Below are positions 17,844 through 26,600 of a stretch of DNA of 64,000 bases, piece after piece (position 1 is the stretch's first letter; each line of letters opens with the position of its first letter). The position numbers and the translations under genes are program-made. The notes under the pieces were generated by a model. It worked only from the letters and a program-made list of their open reading frames with translations, had not been told where the DNA came from and searched no databases. The stretch lies in assembly GCF_008087665.1 (NCBI RefSeq), contig NZ_CP042912.1:2294001-2358000 (forward strand), read 5' to 3'. Source of the DNA: Mariniblastus fucicola (GTDB lineage Bacteria > Planctomycetota > Planctomycetia > Pirellulales > Pirellulaceae).

Positions 17844-20210
17844 ATGATTTCGAGCACACTTATATGTATTCGTGATGGCCTGATCTGGGCCGGTTGCGTG
17901 ACTCTTGCATGTTGCTTATCAGCCATGAATCCGGCTCCGGCGACCGCGCAGGAAACTGCGGATTCACTTCGCGACGTGCAGCGTGAATTTAACGAGACCA
18001 TTCGCCCGATGTTGGAAACCCATTGCGGTGACTGCCATTGGGGGGACAACACCGACGCCGATCTGAATCTTGAGCAATACGAGACGTTGGATCAGCTGCT
18101 GTCCGGGCGCAAGAAGTGGAAGAAAGTCCTGATTCGCGTGGCGGCCAAAGAGATGCCCCCGGAAGACTGCGATCCGATACCCGATGACGAACACGCGAAA
18201 CTGCTGGCTTGGGTCGATCAGTTGCTCAACAGCGTCGACTGTACCAATATCAATCCGGGCCGAGTCACCATTCGTCGGCTCAATCGGACGGAGTACAAAA
18301 ACACGATTCGCGATTTGACGGGCGTCGACTATGAGACCGATGGAAACTTTCCGGTCGACGACGTGGGCTATGGGTTCGACAACATTGCAGACGTGCTTTC
18401 GCTTTCGCCAATCCTGATGGAAAAGTACCTCAAAGCTGCCGAAGCAATCACGCTCAACGCGGTCAAGGATCCTGCTCGTTCCAAAAAAGTTCAGCGTTTT
18501 GTTGCCAAGGACTTTACCCGGCCTCGCGGTGTCAACATTCACAACAATGTAATGACGTTTCCGGCTCAGGCTACGGCGACTGCCAAATTCGGTGTCATCA
18601 AACGCGGCACCTATCGCGCGGTCCTGGTCGCGACCGGAAATCAGGCTGGAAACGAGCCTGTAAAAATGAAGCTGGATGTCAACGGCAAGCAACGTCAGTT
18701 CTTTAACGTCACCAAAGAGCAGGGGGATACGCCGCAAACGTTCGAAACGGAACTCCGATTCACGCAAACCGGTGAGCAAGAGATCAATGTTTCGTTCACC
18801 AATGATTTTTACCAAGAAGCGAAACGAGGCGAAAAACCGCAGGATCGAAATCTGCACTTTAACCACCTGACGATCGAAGGCCCAATTGGGGCTCAACGCG
18901 GGCAGTATGGAAAACTGGTTTTGGGCGAACCAGGCGAATCGAAACAGCAGCAGCGGAAGGTCGCTCGCAAATCGATTCAGGTGTTCGCTTCCCGAGCCTA
19001 TCGTCGGCCTGTCAAATCGGATGAAGTCGACCGTTTGATGAAGCTTTACGATTCGGCCGTCGCTTCCGGTGACTCGATCGAGAAAGCGTTGAGATATCCG
19101 ATGCAGGCCGTTTTGGTTTCGCCGCATTTCCTATACAAGATCGAACAACCGGTGCCGGTCAACGAGATCCGCGAGCTTAACGATTTCGAACTGGCGACCA
19201 GTCTGTCGTATTTTCTGTGGAGCTCGATGCCGGACGCAGTGCTTTTCAAGCTGGCGGCGAAAGGAAAATTGAAAGACAAAGAGGTCTTTCGAAAGCAGGT
19301 CGAGCGGATGCTCAAGGATAAACGAGCCAAAGCCGTTGTGCAGAATTTCGCGACTCAGTGGTTGCAGCTACGATCTTTGGCCAGAATGCAACCCGATCCT
19401 GATATGTTCCCGGGCGTCGATGCTCAATTGCGAAACGATATGGAAACCGAGACCAAACTTTTGGTCTATGACTTGATCCGTCGTGACGCGCAAGTCACCG
19501 ATTTGTTGAAAGCGGACTACACGTTCCTCAACGAGCGGCTGGCGAAACACTACGGCGTTGAAGGCGTTAAGGGAAACAAGTTCCAGAAAGTTTCCTCGGA
19601 GAAGACTGATCGGCAGGGCATTCTGACTCACGCCAGCATTCTGACGCTGACTTCGAATCCGAATCGAACGTCGCCGGTGAAACGTGGCAAGTGGATCATG
19701 GAGAACCTGTTGGGCGAGGAACCGCCTCCGCCAGATCCGGATGCGATGCAGTTGGAAGACCAACCACAACTTGCCGGAACGCTACGGCAGCGAATGGAAC
19801 AACATCGCGCGGATCCTTCCTGTGCGGTTTGTCACAAGGTGATGGATGAGCTTGGGTTCGCGCTGGAAAACTACGACGCGGTTGGGAAGTGGCGAGTCGA
19901 AGACGAAGTTGGAGGCATCGATCCGCGAGGCGAGCTTCCAGATGGGACGACGTTCCAGGGCTCGAAAGAACTTCAGGTGATGATTCGAACTGGAATGCGA
20001 GCCCAGTTCGTGAGATGCGTCGCCGAGAAGATGTTGATCTACGCTTTGGGCCGCGGGCTGGAATATTATGACGAGTGCACTTTGGACAAAATTGTGTTTG
20101 AGTTGAAAGATAGCGACTATCGATTTTCGGCGTTGGTGATTGCGATCACCGAAAGCGATCCGTTTCGGAAGCGATTCGGCGAGGGAGCAAGTCCGGGGGA
20201 TACTGAATAG
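17844..20210 (+). CDS. Exported PSCyt1/DUF1587/DUF1592/DUF1588/DUF1585 planctomycete protein
   Basis: The roughly 788-residue protein has a signal peptide ending near PATAQ, a planctomycete cytochrome-like motif with a heme-binding CGDCH (near residue 50), RRLNRTEYKNTIRDLTG (DUF1587), the central DUF1592 and DUF1588 regions (FASRAYRRPV, LTSNPNRTSPVKRGKW..ENLLG) and a second CAVCH followed by DELGFALENYDAVGKWR (DUF1585). These proteins are greatly expanded in planctomycetes and are always followed by a DUF1552 partner, as here; they are thought to act in periplasmic breakdown of complex substrates. No Shine-Dalgarno decides the start: 17844 ATG is chosen because it opens the signal peptide; GTG 17838 and TTG 17826 are alternatives. 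Confidence 0.9.
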   Translation: MISSTLICIRDGLIWAGCVTLACCLSAMNPAPATAQETADSLRDVQREFNETIRPMLETHCGDCHWGDNTDADLNLEQYETLDQLLSGRKKWKKVLIRVAAKEMPPEDCDPIPDDEHAKLLAWVDQLLNSVDCTNINPGRVTIRRLNRTEYKNTIRDLTGVDYETDGNFPVDDVGYGFDNIADVLSLSPILMEKYLKAAEAITLNAVKDPARSKKVQRFVAKDFTRPRGVNIHNNVMTFPAQATATAKFGVIKRGTYRAVLVATGNQAGNEPVKMKLDVNGKQRQFFNVTKEQGDTPQTFETELRFTQTGEQEINVSFTNDFYQEAKRGEKPQDRNLHFNHLTIEGPIGAQRGQYGKLVLGEPGESKQQQRKVARKSIQVFASRAYRRPVKSDEVDRLMKLYDSAVASGDSIEKALRYPMQAVLVSPHFLYKIEQPVPVNEIRELNDFELATSLSYFLWSSMPDAVLFKLAAKGKLKDKEVFRKQVERMLKDKRAKAVVQNFATQWLQLRSLARMQPDPDMFPGVDAQLRNDMETETKLLVYDLIRRDAQVTDLLKADYTFLNERLAKHYGVEGVKGNKFQKVSSEKTDRQGILTHASILTLTSNPNRTSPVKRGKWIMENLLGEEPPPPDPDAMQLEDQPQLAGTLRQRMEQHRADPSCAVCHKVMDELGFALENYDAVGKWRVEDEVGGIDPRGELPDGTTFQGSKELQVMIRTGMRAQFVRCVAEKMLIYALGRGLEYYDECTLDKIVFELKDSDYRFSALVIAITESDPFRKRFGEGASPGDTE

Positions 20211-20272
20211 ACTTTGTTTGTTGAACGGCTTGCCGTAAAACAACTTTGATCGTGACAGGAAAAGGGAAAACA

Positions 20273-21652
20273 ATGAGCCACAAGAATATTTCACGACGAA
20301 CGATGCTCCGCGGCGCCTGCGGTGCTGCGATGGCGTTGCCGTGGTTGGAAGCGATGGGGACGGCTGCTCCCATGATCACTTCAGCCAATTCAACGATTGC
20401 CCGCAAAGCTGCAGCCGGTCCGCCCGTTCGAATGGCGTTCCTCTACGTTCCCAACGGCATGCACATGCAAGACTGGACGCCGAGCGGAAACAGCGAGACC
20501 AAGTTTGAGTTGCAAAAGATCATGCAGCCTATCGCTGACTTTCGCGATCAGATGAACGTCTTCACAGGGCTGACTCTCGACGGCGCTTTTGCTCACGGAG
20601 ACGGCGGCGGTGACCACGCACGTTCGGTGGCTTCATTCCTGACCGGTTCGCATCCCAAGAAAACCAATGGCAACGACATTCGCAACGGTCAGTCTGTTGA
20701 TCAGGTGGCGGCCGAACGGATTGGTCATCTGACGCGTTTGAAATCGCTTGAGCTGGGCACGCAAGACAGTGCTCAGGCCGGACAATGCGATTCCGGTTAC
20801 AGCTGTCTGTATACCTCAAATATTTCCTGGCGAACCGAACGATCGCCGCTGGCCAAAGAAATCAATCCGGCGTCAGTGTTTGATCGCCTGTTTGGTGACG
20901 ACGACGGCCCGCAGTTGGATCCCCGGTCGATGGCACGACGCGAGCGGGATCGGAAAAGCGTGTTGGACTTTGTGCAACAGGAAGCCAAAATCCTCAGCAA
21001 CAATTTGGGCGTCGAGGACAAGCGTAAGCTGGAAGAGTACATGTACGCCGTTCGCGACATCGAACGAAGGTTGGCTTCTACGGAAAAGCTCGATGAAAAC
21101 GAACGCGATGTGCCAGATGCTCCGCGACCGGTTGGCGTTCCAGCGGAATATGGCGAGCACGTAAAACTGCTGTTCGACATGATGACGTTGGCGTTTCAGA
21201 CGGATTCGACGCGAATCATCTCGTTCATGTACTCCAATGCGGGTAGCAATCGTCCGTACAAAAACCTGTCGATCAAAGACGGCCATCACAATATTTCGCA
21301 CCACGGCGGTTCACGCGAAAAACAGGCAAAGATCAGCACGATCAATCATTACCACGTCACGTTGCTGCGACATTTGTTGACTCGGATGTCGAACGTGCGC
21401 GAAGGCGGTGGTTCGCTGTTGGATAACTGCATGGTTGTTTACGGCAGCGGGATTGCGGACGGCAACAGCCACACCCACAAGGACTTGCCGATTTGCATGT
21501 TCGGCGGCGGTGGCGGTACCGTGAAAACCGGACGGCACTTGCGTTTGAAAAGCGGCACGCCGTTGACGAACCTCTATCGTTCCATGTTGGAGCGTGTTGG
21601 TGCTCCCGTTGATAAGTTTTCCGATTCCAACGGTATCGTGAATCTGAGTTAG
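20273..21652 (+). CDS. DUF1552 domain protein, Tat-exported
   Basis: The 459-residue protein starts with a twin-arginine-type leader (SRRTMLRGACGAAMALPWLEAM), followed by MAFLYVPNGMHMQDW, FTGLTLDGAFAHGDGGGDHARS and the C-terminal VVYGSGIADGNSHTHKDLPICMFGGGGG, all typical of DUF1552. It resembles the alkaline-phosphatase-like DUF1501 superfamily and follows DUF1592-type genes throughout the planctomycetes. The ATG at 20273 follows AGGAAAAGGG. It is 62 bases after the previous stop on the same strand, so the pair is an operon. The catalytic activity is not established; export with a cytochrome-like partner suggests a periplasmic redox or hydrolytic role. Confidence 0.9.
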   Translation: MSHKNISRRTMLRGACGAAMALPWLEAMGTAAPMITSANSTIARKAAAGPPVRMAFLYVPNGMHMQDWTPSGNSETKFELQKIMQPIADFRDQMNVFTGLTLDGAFAHGDGGGDHARSVASFLTGSHPKKTNGNDIRNGQSVDQVAAERIGHLTRLKSLELGTQDSAQAGQCDSGYSCLYTSNISWRTERSPLAKEINPASVFDRLFGDDDGPQLDPRSMARRERDRKSVLDFVQQEAKILSNNLGVEDKRKLEEYMYAVRDIERRLASTEKLDENERDVPDAPRPVGVPAEYGEHVKLLFDMMTLAFQTDSTRIISFMYSNAGSNRPYKNLSIKDGHHNISHHGGSREKQAKISTINHYHVTLLRHLLTRMSNVREGGGSLLDNCMVVYGSGIADGNSHTHKDLPICMFGGGGGTVKTGRHLRLKSGTPLTNLYRSMLERVGAPVDKFSDSNGIVNLS

Positions 21653-21751
21653 ATTTTGGCCGTTTTGCGAAGACCAGACGTGCCATCGAAGAAAAACGAA
21701 AGCGCAGTCGCCTGCGGCTTGCCGTTAAACGATGAATTGGAGACGGCGTCG

Positions 21752-22564
21752 CTATTCAATCATTGACGCAGGATCGCCCGAACGCATGTGAGGGTCATAG
21801 TCGTCGATGTTGGAAACGTCCAACTCTTCCTTGAACTGTGAGCCCGGCGCGATCACCAGTTCACCGTAAAGGTCGTCCTGCTGCGTCACGACTCCGTGAT
21901 GTCTGGCGAGTTCCAGCACCGCAAGGAAGATCGAAACCATCGATGACTTGTGCATCCCCAGTTCAAACAATTCGCTAAACGAAGCACGCCGATTCTGCAC
22001 GATCTTTGCGTGAATCCGTTCCATGTAAACATGAATAGGAGTTTCGTCGTAAACGATGTTCGCGTTCTCGACAGGCTGATTGTCCCGAAGCACGCGTCCG
22101 AAAGCACTGACCAAATCCCACAGTTCGATTTCGCGGATCGGTTGATCAGAAATGTTGTGTTGCTTGGCCGGCAAGTCGTCGGCAATTCGCGAAAATCGAT
22201 TTTGCCACTCGCTGGCTCGGTCCTCCAGCAATGAACTTGCGTCGCGAAACTTCTTGTACAACAACAAGCGGTTCACCAGATCTCGACGTGGGTCCGCATG
22301 CTCGGCACCTTCTTCGTCTTCTTCCTCGAACTCGTTGCGAGGCAAAAGAGCTTTGGCTTTAATCTCGACCAAATGGCTGGCGACATCCAAAAAGTCACCG
22401 ACAAGGTCGATCGAAATCTCCTTCAGGACATCAATATGCTCCAGATACTCCTGAGTCACTTTGGACAGTGCAATTTCAGTCACCTCGACTTCATGCCGGC
22501 GCACCAGATAGAGCAACAGGTCGATCGGACCGCGAAACAGATCGTTGTTAACCTGAAAACTCAA
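21752..22564 (-). CDS. scpA: Segregation and condensation protein A
   Basis: The 270-residue protein has the ScpA kleisin pattern: N-terminal FRGPIDLLLYLVRRHEVEVTEIALSKVTQEYLEHI, the central KAKALLPR motif followed by a run of acidic residues, and the C-terminal winged-helix segment RRASFSELFELGMHKSSMVSIFLAVLELARHHGVV. ScpA bridges SMC heads in bacterial condensin and helps chromosome segregation. The start appears to be a TTG at 22564: the conserved N-terminus begins there and no ATG or GTG lies upstream in frame. ScpB is not adjacent. Confidence 0.9.
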   Translation of the reverse strand: MSFQVNNDLFRGPIDLLLYLVRRHEVEVTEIALSKVTQEYLEHIDVLKEISIDLVGDFLDVASHLVEIKAKALLPRNEFEEEDEEGAEHADPRRDLVNRLLLYKKFRDASSLLEDRASEWQNRFSRIADDLPAKQHNISDQPIREIELWDLVSAFGRVLRDNQPVENANIVYDETPIHVYMERIHAKIVQNRRASFSELFELGMHKSSMVSIFLAVLELARHHGVVTQQDDLYGELVIAPGSQFKEELDVSNIDDYDPHMRSGDPASMIE

Positions 22565-23003
22565 AGTGAATTGCTTTCTGAATTGGTGTGACGTTCGCGC
22601 ATCAATGATCGTCGTAGCATAATAGATTCTAAAACGAACACGCGCCTAATGAACCAGTTGCAATTATGCAAAACGTTCCAACGCAACAGGTTAGCCTGAT
22701 CAGTGGTCCGCGGGAAAGCCAGAATCGGTGCGCTTTGTTTCTCTCGGAACGGTCAAGCCATCCTGCTACGCATGTTTTAACTGACCCGATTATGTTGGTT
22801 GTTTTTCAAAACTTGCCTGCTCAAAAAAACCTTCGTAAATTAACCAGACTTTCAATGCAAGCACTTTGGAGGGCTGCCGATATTTCCCATGTTGCCTGAT
22901 CGGAATTCGACGGGGGCCTGGAACGAACTTGAGAACGTCCGCAACGGCAACTGGACTTACAACATGATTGACCAAAGATTCACCCCACGGAGTATCTCAC
23001 AGG
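22565..23003. other. Intergenic region between scpA and a small gene upstream of csrA
   Basis: These 439 bases between divergent genes contain a 77-codon open frame (22666-22899) without ribosome-binding site or recognisable features, which is not accepted as a gene. No hairpin terminator or RNA gene is evident. Promoters for scpA (minus) and the 23004 gene (plus) are expected here but cannot be placed. Confidence 0.35.
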
Positions 23004-23312
23004 ATGCATTTGGGAGACTTGGGCGGTGCCTTTGCAGCACCCCATATCGAGCAACTCAGGAAACTCGTTTCGAAGGTTCTTTGTACTCAGAGTGATTTTG
23101 AAGAAGGCATTTTCAGAATAAGCGAGCGGATGCTCAAACGCGGCCAGGGAATGTGTGGCATTTTCTTTTGCCTCCACGGGCCACGAAGCGTCAAGCTAAC
23201 CGCAGTCTGGGAATGCGAACAAAACTCAATTCGCTTTTACGGATCCAACGGCGAGAAATTCAAAACCATAACTCTTGATAGCAGCAACGATTCACAAATC
23301 GCTGCTGCGTGA
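23004..23312 (+). CDS. Small hypothetical protein upstream of csrA
   Basis: This 102-residue frame has protein-like features: an amphipathic helix (PHIEQLRKLVSKVL), a hydrophobic strand pattern MCGIFFCLHGPRSVKLTAVWE, then NSIRFYGSNGEKFKTITL. Small proteins of this kind sit just upstream of csrA in related planctomycetes as far as I recall, but no function is known. The ATG at 23004 follows GGAG at 22987-22990 and AGG immediately before it; an upstream TTG (22968) would add 12 residues. Position 56 bases before csrA suggests co-transcription and possibly a role around CsrA-mediated control (inference). Confidence 0.55.
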   Translation: MHLGDLGGAFAAPHIEQLRKLVSKVLCTQSDFEEGIFRISERMLKRGQGMCGIFFCLHGPRSVKLTAVWECEQNSIRFYGSNGEKFKTITLDSSNDSQIAAA

Positions 23313-23368
23313 CTGGCCGCCAACCAGTCGAATCACTTCACACATAAATAACGATAAGGATAGCCACT

Positions 23369-23572
23369 ATGTTAGTTCTTTCCAGGAAGGAAAGCGAGAA
23401 AGTTCTGTTGGGGGACGACATCGTTTTGACGATCGTCCGTCTCTCCGGTGACCGGGTGCGATTGGGTATCGAAGCCCCATCCAACATGTTGATTCTTCGA
23501 GAGGAACTCGACGAAAGCGACATCGACAAAAAACCGCAGGATCACCGGGGAGGGAAGCGACGAGCAGCATGA
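23369..23572 (+). CDS. csrA: Carbon storage regulator CsrA
   Basis: The 67-residue protein begins MLVLSRKESEKVLLGDDIVL and contains RVRLGIEAP and LREEL, the full CsrA RNA-binding core, with a short charged C-terminal tail. CsrA dimers bind GGA motifs in mRNA leaders to change translation and stability, controlling carbon storage, motility and attachment. AAGGA lies ten bases before the ATG, overlapping the kind of GGA site CsrA itself binds, so autoregulation is possible (inference). Confidence 0.95.
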   Translation: MLVLSRKESEKVLLGDDIVLTIVRLSGDRVRLGIEAPSNMLILREELDESDIDKKPQDHRGGKRRAA

Positions 23573-23618
23573 GTCTTGGTCGACGTGACATTTCGCGAAC
23601 CGGTCTGCGTCGGCTATC

Positions 23619-26600
23619 ATGGTTTGCTGTTCCGAATGTTTCACGAGACCCAACGTGCACCCTTTGCTGATTACAATTCTGTTCCTGCATTGCGCCCTGA
23701 CGTCGTCGCACCTCGTGGCGCAACAGCAGGCGGTGAATTTTACTCAGCTATTTGACGGTATCGAACTTCGACCGCCGGAGTCCGCGTTCATTGCGCCGCC
23801 GAGAGAAGTCATCCGCCCCTTGCTTCGGTGCAAGAAGTTGATGGCTGCCGGCAAAGTGGACGAAGCCGTTGAAATCCTGGGAGAAGTCCTCGCTGATGAG
23901 TCGGTCGAGGATTTCCTGATCCCCCGTGGATCGCAATCATTCTCCAGCCTTCGATCGCGAACCGAACAGATCCTCGGTTCGATCGACGCCCGCTTCCTTG
24001 AGCCGTATCAGATTCGATATGGAATTCGAGCCCGGAAGCTGCTGGAACGTGGCGTCGCGGAAAACGATCTGTCGCTGCTGAAGAAAGCTTCGAATCAGTT
24101 CTTCTTCACCGATTCAGGGGCTGAAGCCGCGATGTTGTTGGGGCATCTCGAACTTTCCAACGGACAACCCTCAGCGGCTCAATCGTGGTTCGCGAAGATC
24201 GTTCGGTTTCGGTCCACTGCCGCTAAACACGATCCCGAAGCTTCCATTTTGTTGGCCACCTGCCAGATGCTCAGCAACAACCGCGACGCGGCGGAAGAGA
24301 CTTTGGTTTCGCTGAAACAACGGATGCCGAATTCGACGATTCAGTTGATGGGCGAGAACTACACTCTATTTAATCGCAATCCCGAAGCGATTCCGTGGCT
24401 GACCAGGCTGATCGGCGACAGCCCGTTGGCTTCCAATCGAACACTTTCCAGGTGGTTGATGTTTCAGGGGAATCCGGCGCGGACTGGAAAAGTCGGCACG
24501 GGAATGCCGTTGATGGCGCCACGTTGGGAGCACGCAACTGCCAGCTCGATTGCGCTCAAAGAACGTTCGACGGAATACCTGAAGGAGCTGGTTCAGGAGA
24601 AAACCGTTCCTGCGCCTGCAGTCCAGCCGTTGGTCGTCGGAGACACGATCGTGTTTCGGGACGTCGATCATATGTACGGCGTCGATTTTGAGTCCGGTTT
24701 GCGAAAATGGGCCTGGCCACCTCGGTTCGCGTGGAACGATACTCCTTCCGAGAAAGTTTCTGTTGCGGCAGCGCTGAAGATGAATCAGAGATTGGTGATG
24801 GATTCGATCTACGGACGCGCCAGTAGCGACGGTCGGCTGATCTTCTTCGTGCCTCAACCGGGAAGTTCCAGTCAATACGATCACGACAACGTTTTCGCCA
24901 ATGCAGACGATAGCGCCCCCGAAGACCTGCGGACTCACAACGAACTGGTCGCCATCGATTCGGAAAATTCCGGAATGCTGCGGTGGCGTGTCGGTGGTCC
25001 GAAGGGTTTCGACGAACCGAAATTGGCGAAAGCGTTCTTTATGGGAGAGCCGTTGCCGCTCGAAGGCGTGCTGTATTGCTGTTGTGTTCTGGACAACGCG
25101 GTTCAGCTGGTTGCGTTGGATTCAAAGACGGGAAAGCTGCGCTGGATTCAGGCGATCGCCGCGTTCGACCATGAGAGCTTCGACGCCAATCACAACCGTC
25201 GACTGGCGGGAGTCAGCCCGTCTTACGCCAACGGAAAAATCGTGTGTTTGACGGGAACCGGTGCTGTGGTTGCGTTGGAGGTTTCCACGCGGACGTTGCT
25301 GTGGGGCTATGAGTATCGTTTGCCGCGGAACACGCGAATCATTTCGGATTCGAACAACTATCCGAACATGCTCAACGACGCGTGGCGAGACTCACAGGTC
25401 ACGATTGCGAACGGGATGGTGTATCTGACGCCAGTGCTGTCTCGCGAGTTGATCTGTCTGGATTTGGATAATGGCGAAGGCGTCTGGTACGAAGAAGACG
25501 GTTTTTTGCCTCGGAAAGTCGAACGTGAATCGTCGCTGTACTTGGCCGGCATCAACCAGGGCCAGCTGATTCTTGTTGGATCGCGAAACGTGCGAGCCAT
25601 CGATTCGTTTTCCGGCGTCGAAACGTGGCGACTGCCATTGGCTGCGGATGATCTTCCTTCCGGTCGCGGCTATATCGGAGTTGATTCGTTGTTTCTGCCA
25701 ACAACCAGTCGCAAAATTTTGCGGATCGATTTGGCGGACGGCAAGATTGCCGAGTCCGTGGGAACCGGGCGGATTTTGGGGAACTTGTCACGAGTTCAAG
25801 GCGATGTCGTTTCACATGGTGTCGACCATGTCGCCAGCTATCCGGAGTTCGGTGCCAGTCGCGAAGCGATCGACCGCTTGCCAGTCGCGACGCTCAACGA
25901 ACAACAGCAGTTTGCGAAATCGCAGATTCTGATTCAGCAAGGAGAACTCGAATCCGGTTTGGACTTGTTGATTTCGCTCGCCGAACAAAACTCCGATCCG
26001 AAGTATTCTTCATTGCTCGACGCGTGTGCGAACAATTTTCAGATGGATAGCCCCTCGCTTTCGTTGCGAGCACTGGACGCACTCAAACGTCTGTATCCAC
26101 GGTTCGATGTTGATGAACTTGAACGAATGAGATTGCTTTCCAAGCTTCGGACTGGCGAGTTTGCCGAATCGATTGATTTGGGACTGACGCAGATTGAGGG
26201 ATCGTTTGCGCGAATTCCCGACGGCGTGATCGTTGAATCGTCCGATTCGATCGTGGAAAGCGTCAACGCAACGCTGCTTGATCGGCCGATCGAGTGGGAG
26301 GCTGATCCGGGCGACGTTCCGGGTGTCGAAGTGGTTGATTTCGAGAACCGATATGACACCATTCAGTACTCTGAAGTCGGATGGCATCGCGCGAAACTGC
26401 AGATGGCAATCGAAGGCTTGCGAGAATACGATCCAGACGCCGCGGCACAGGTTTACTCTCGCACTGCCGATCTTGTTTCCAACGCGCTCGACGGAACGGA
26501 TGATGAAGTCCAATGGCTGCTGGATCGATTGCCTGAAAGCGTGATGGATTTGCCAACTTTGGAACTGATCGCGAATCATCGATTGGAGCAAAAGAAGTAT

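Noticed and set aside
22666-22899. A 77-codon plus-strand frame upstream of the csrA region
   Set aside because: No ribosome-binding site, no signal, no domain features, and it lies in a divergent promoter region.
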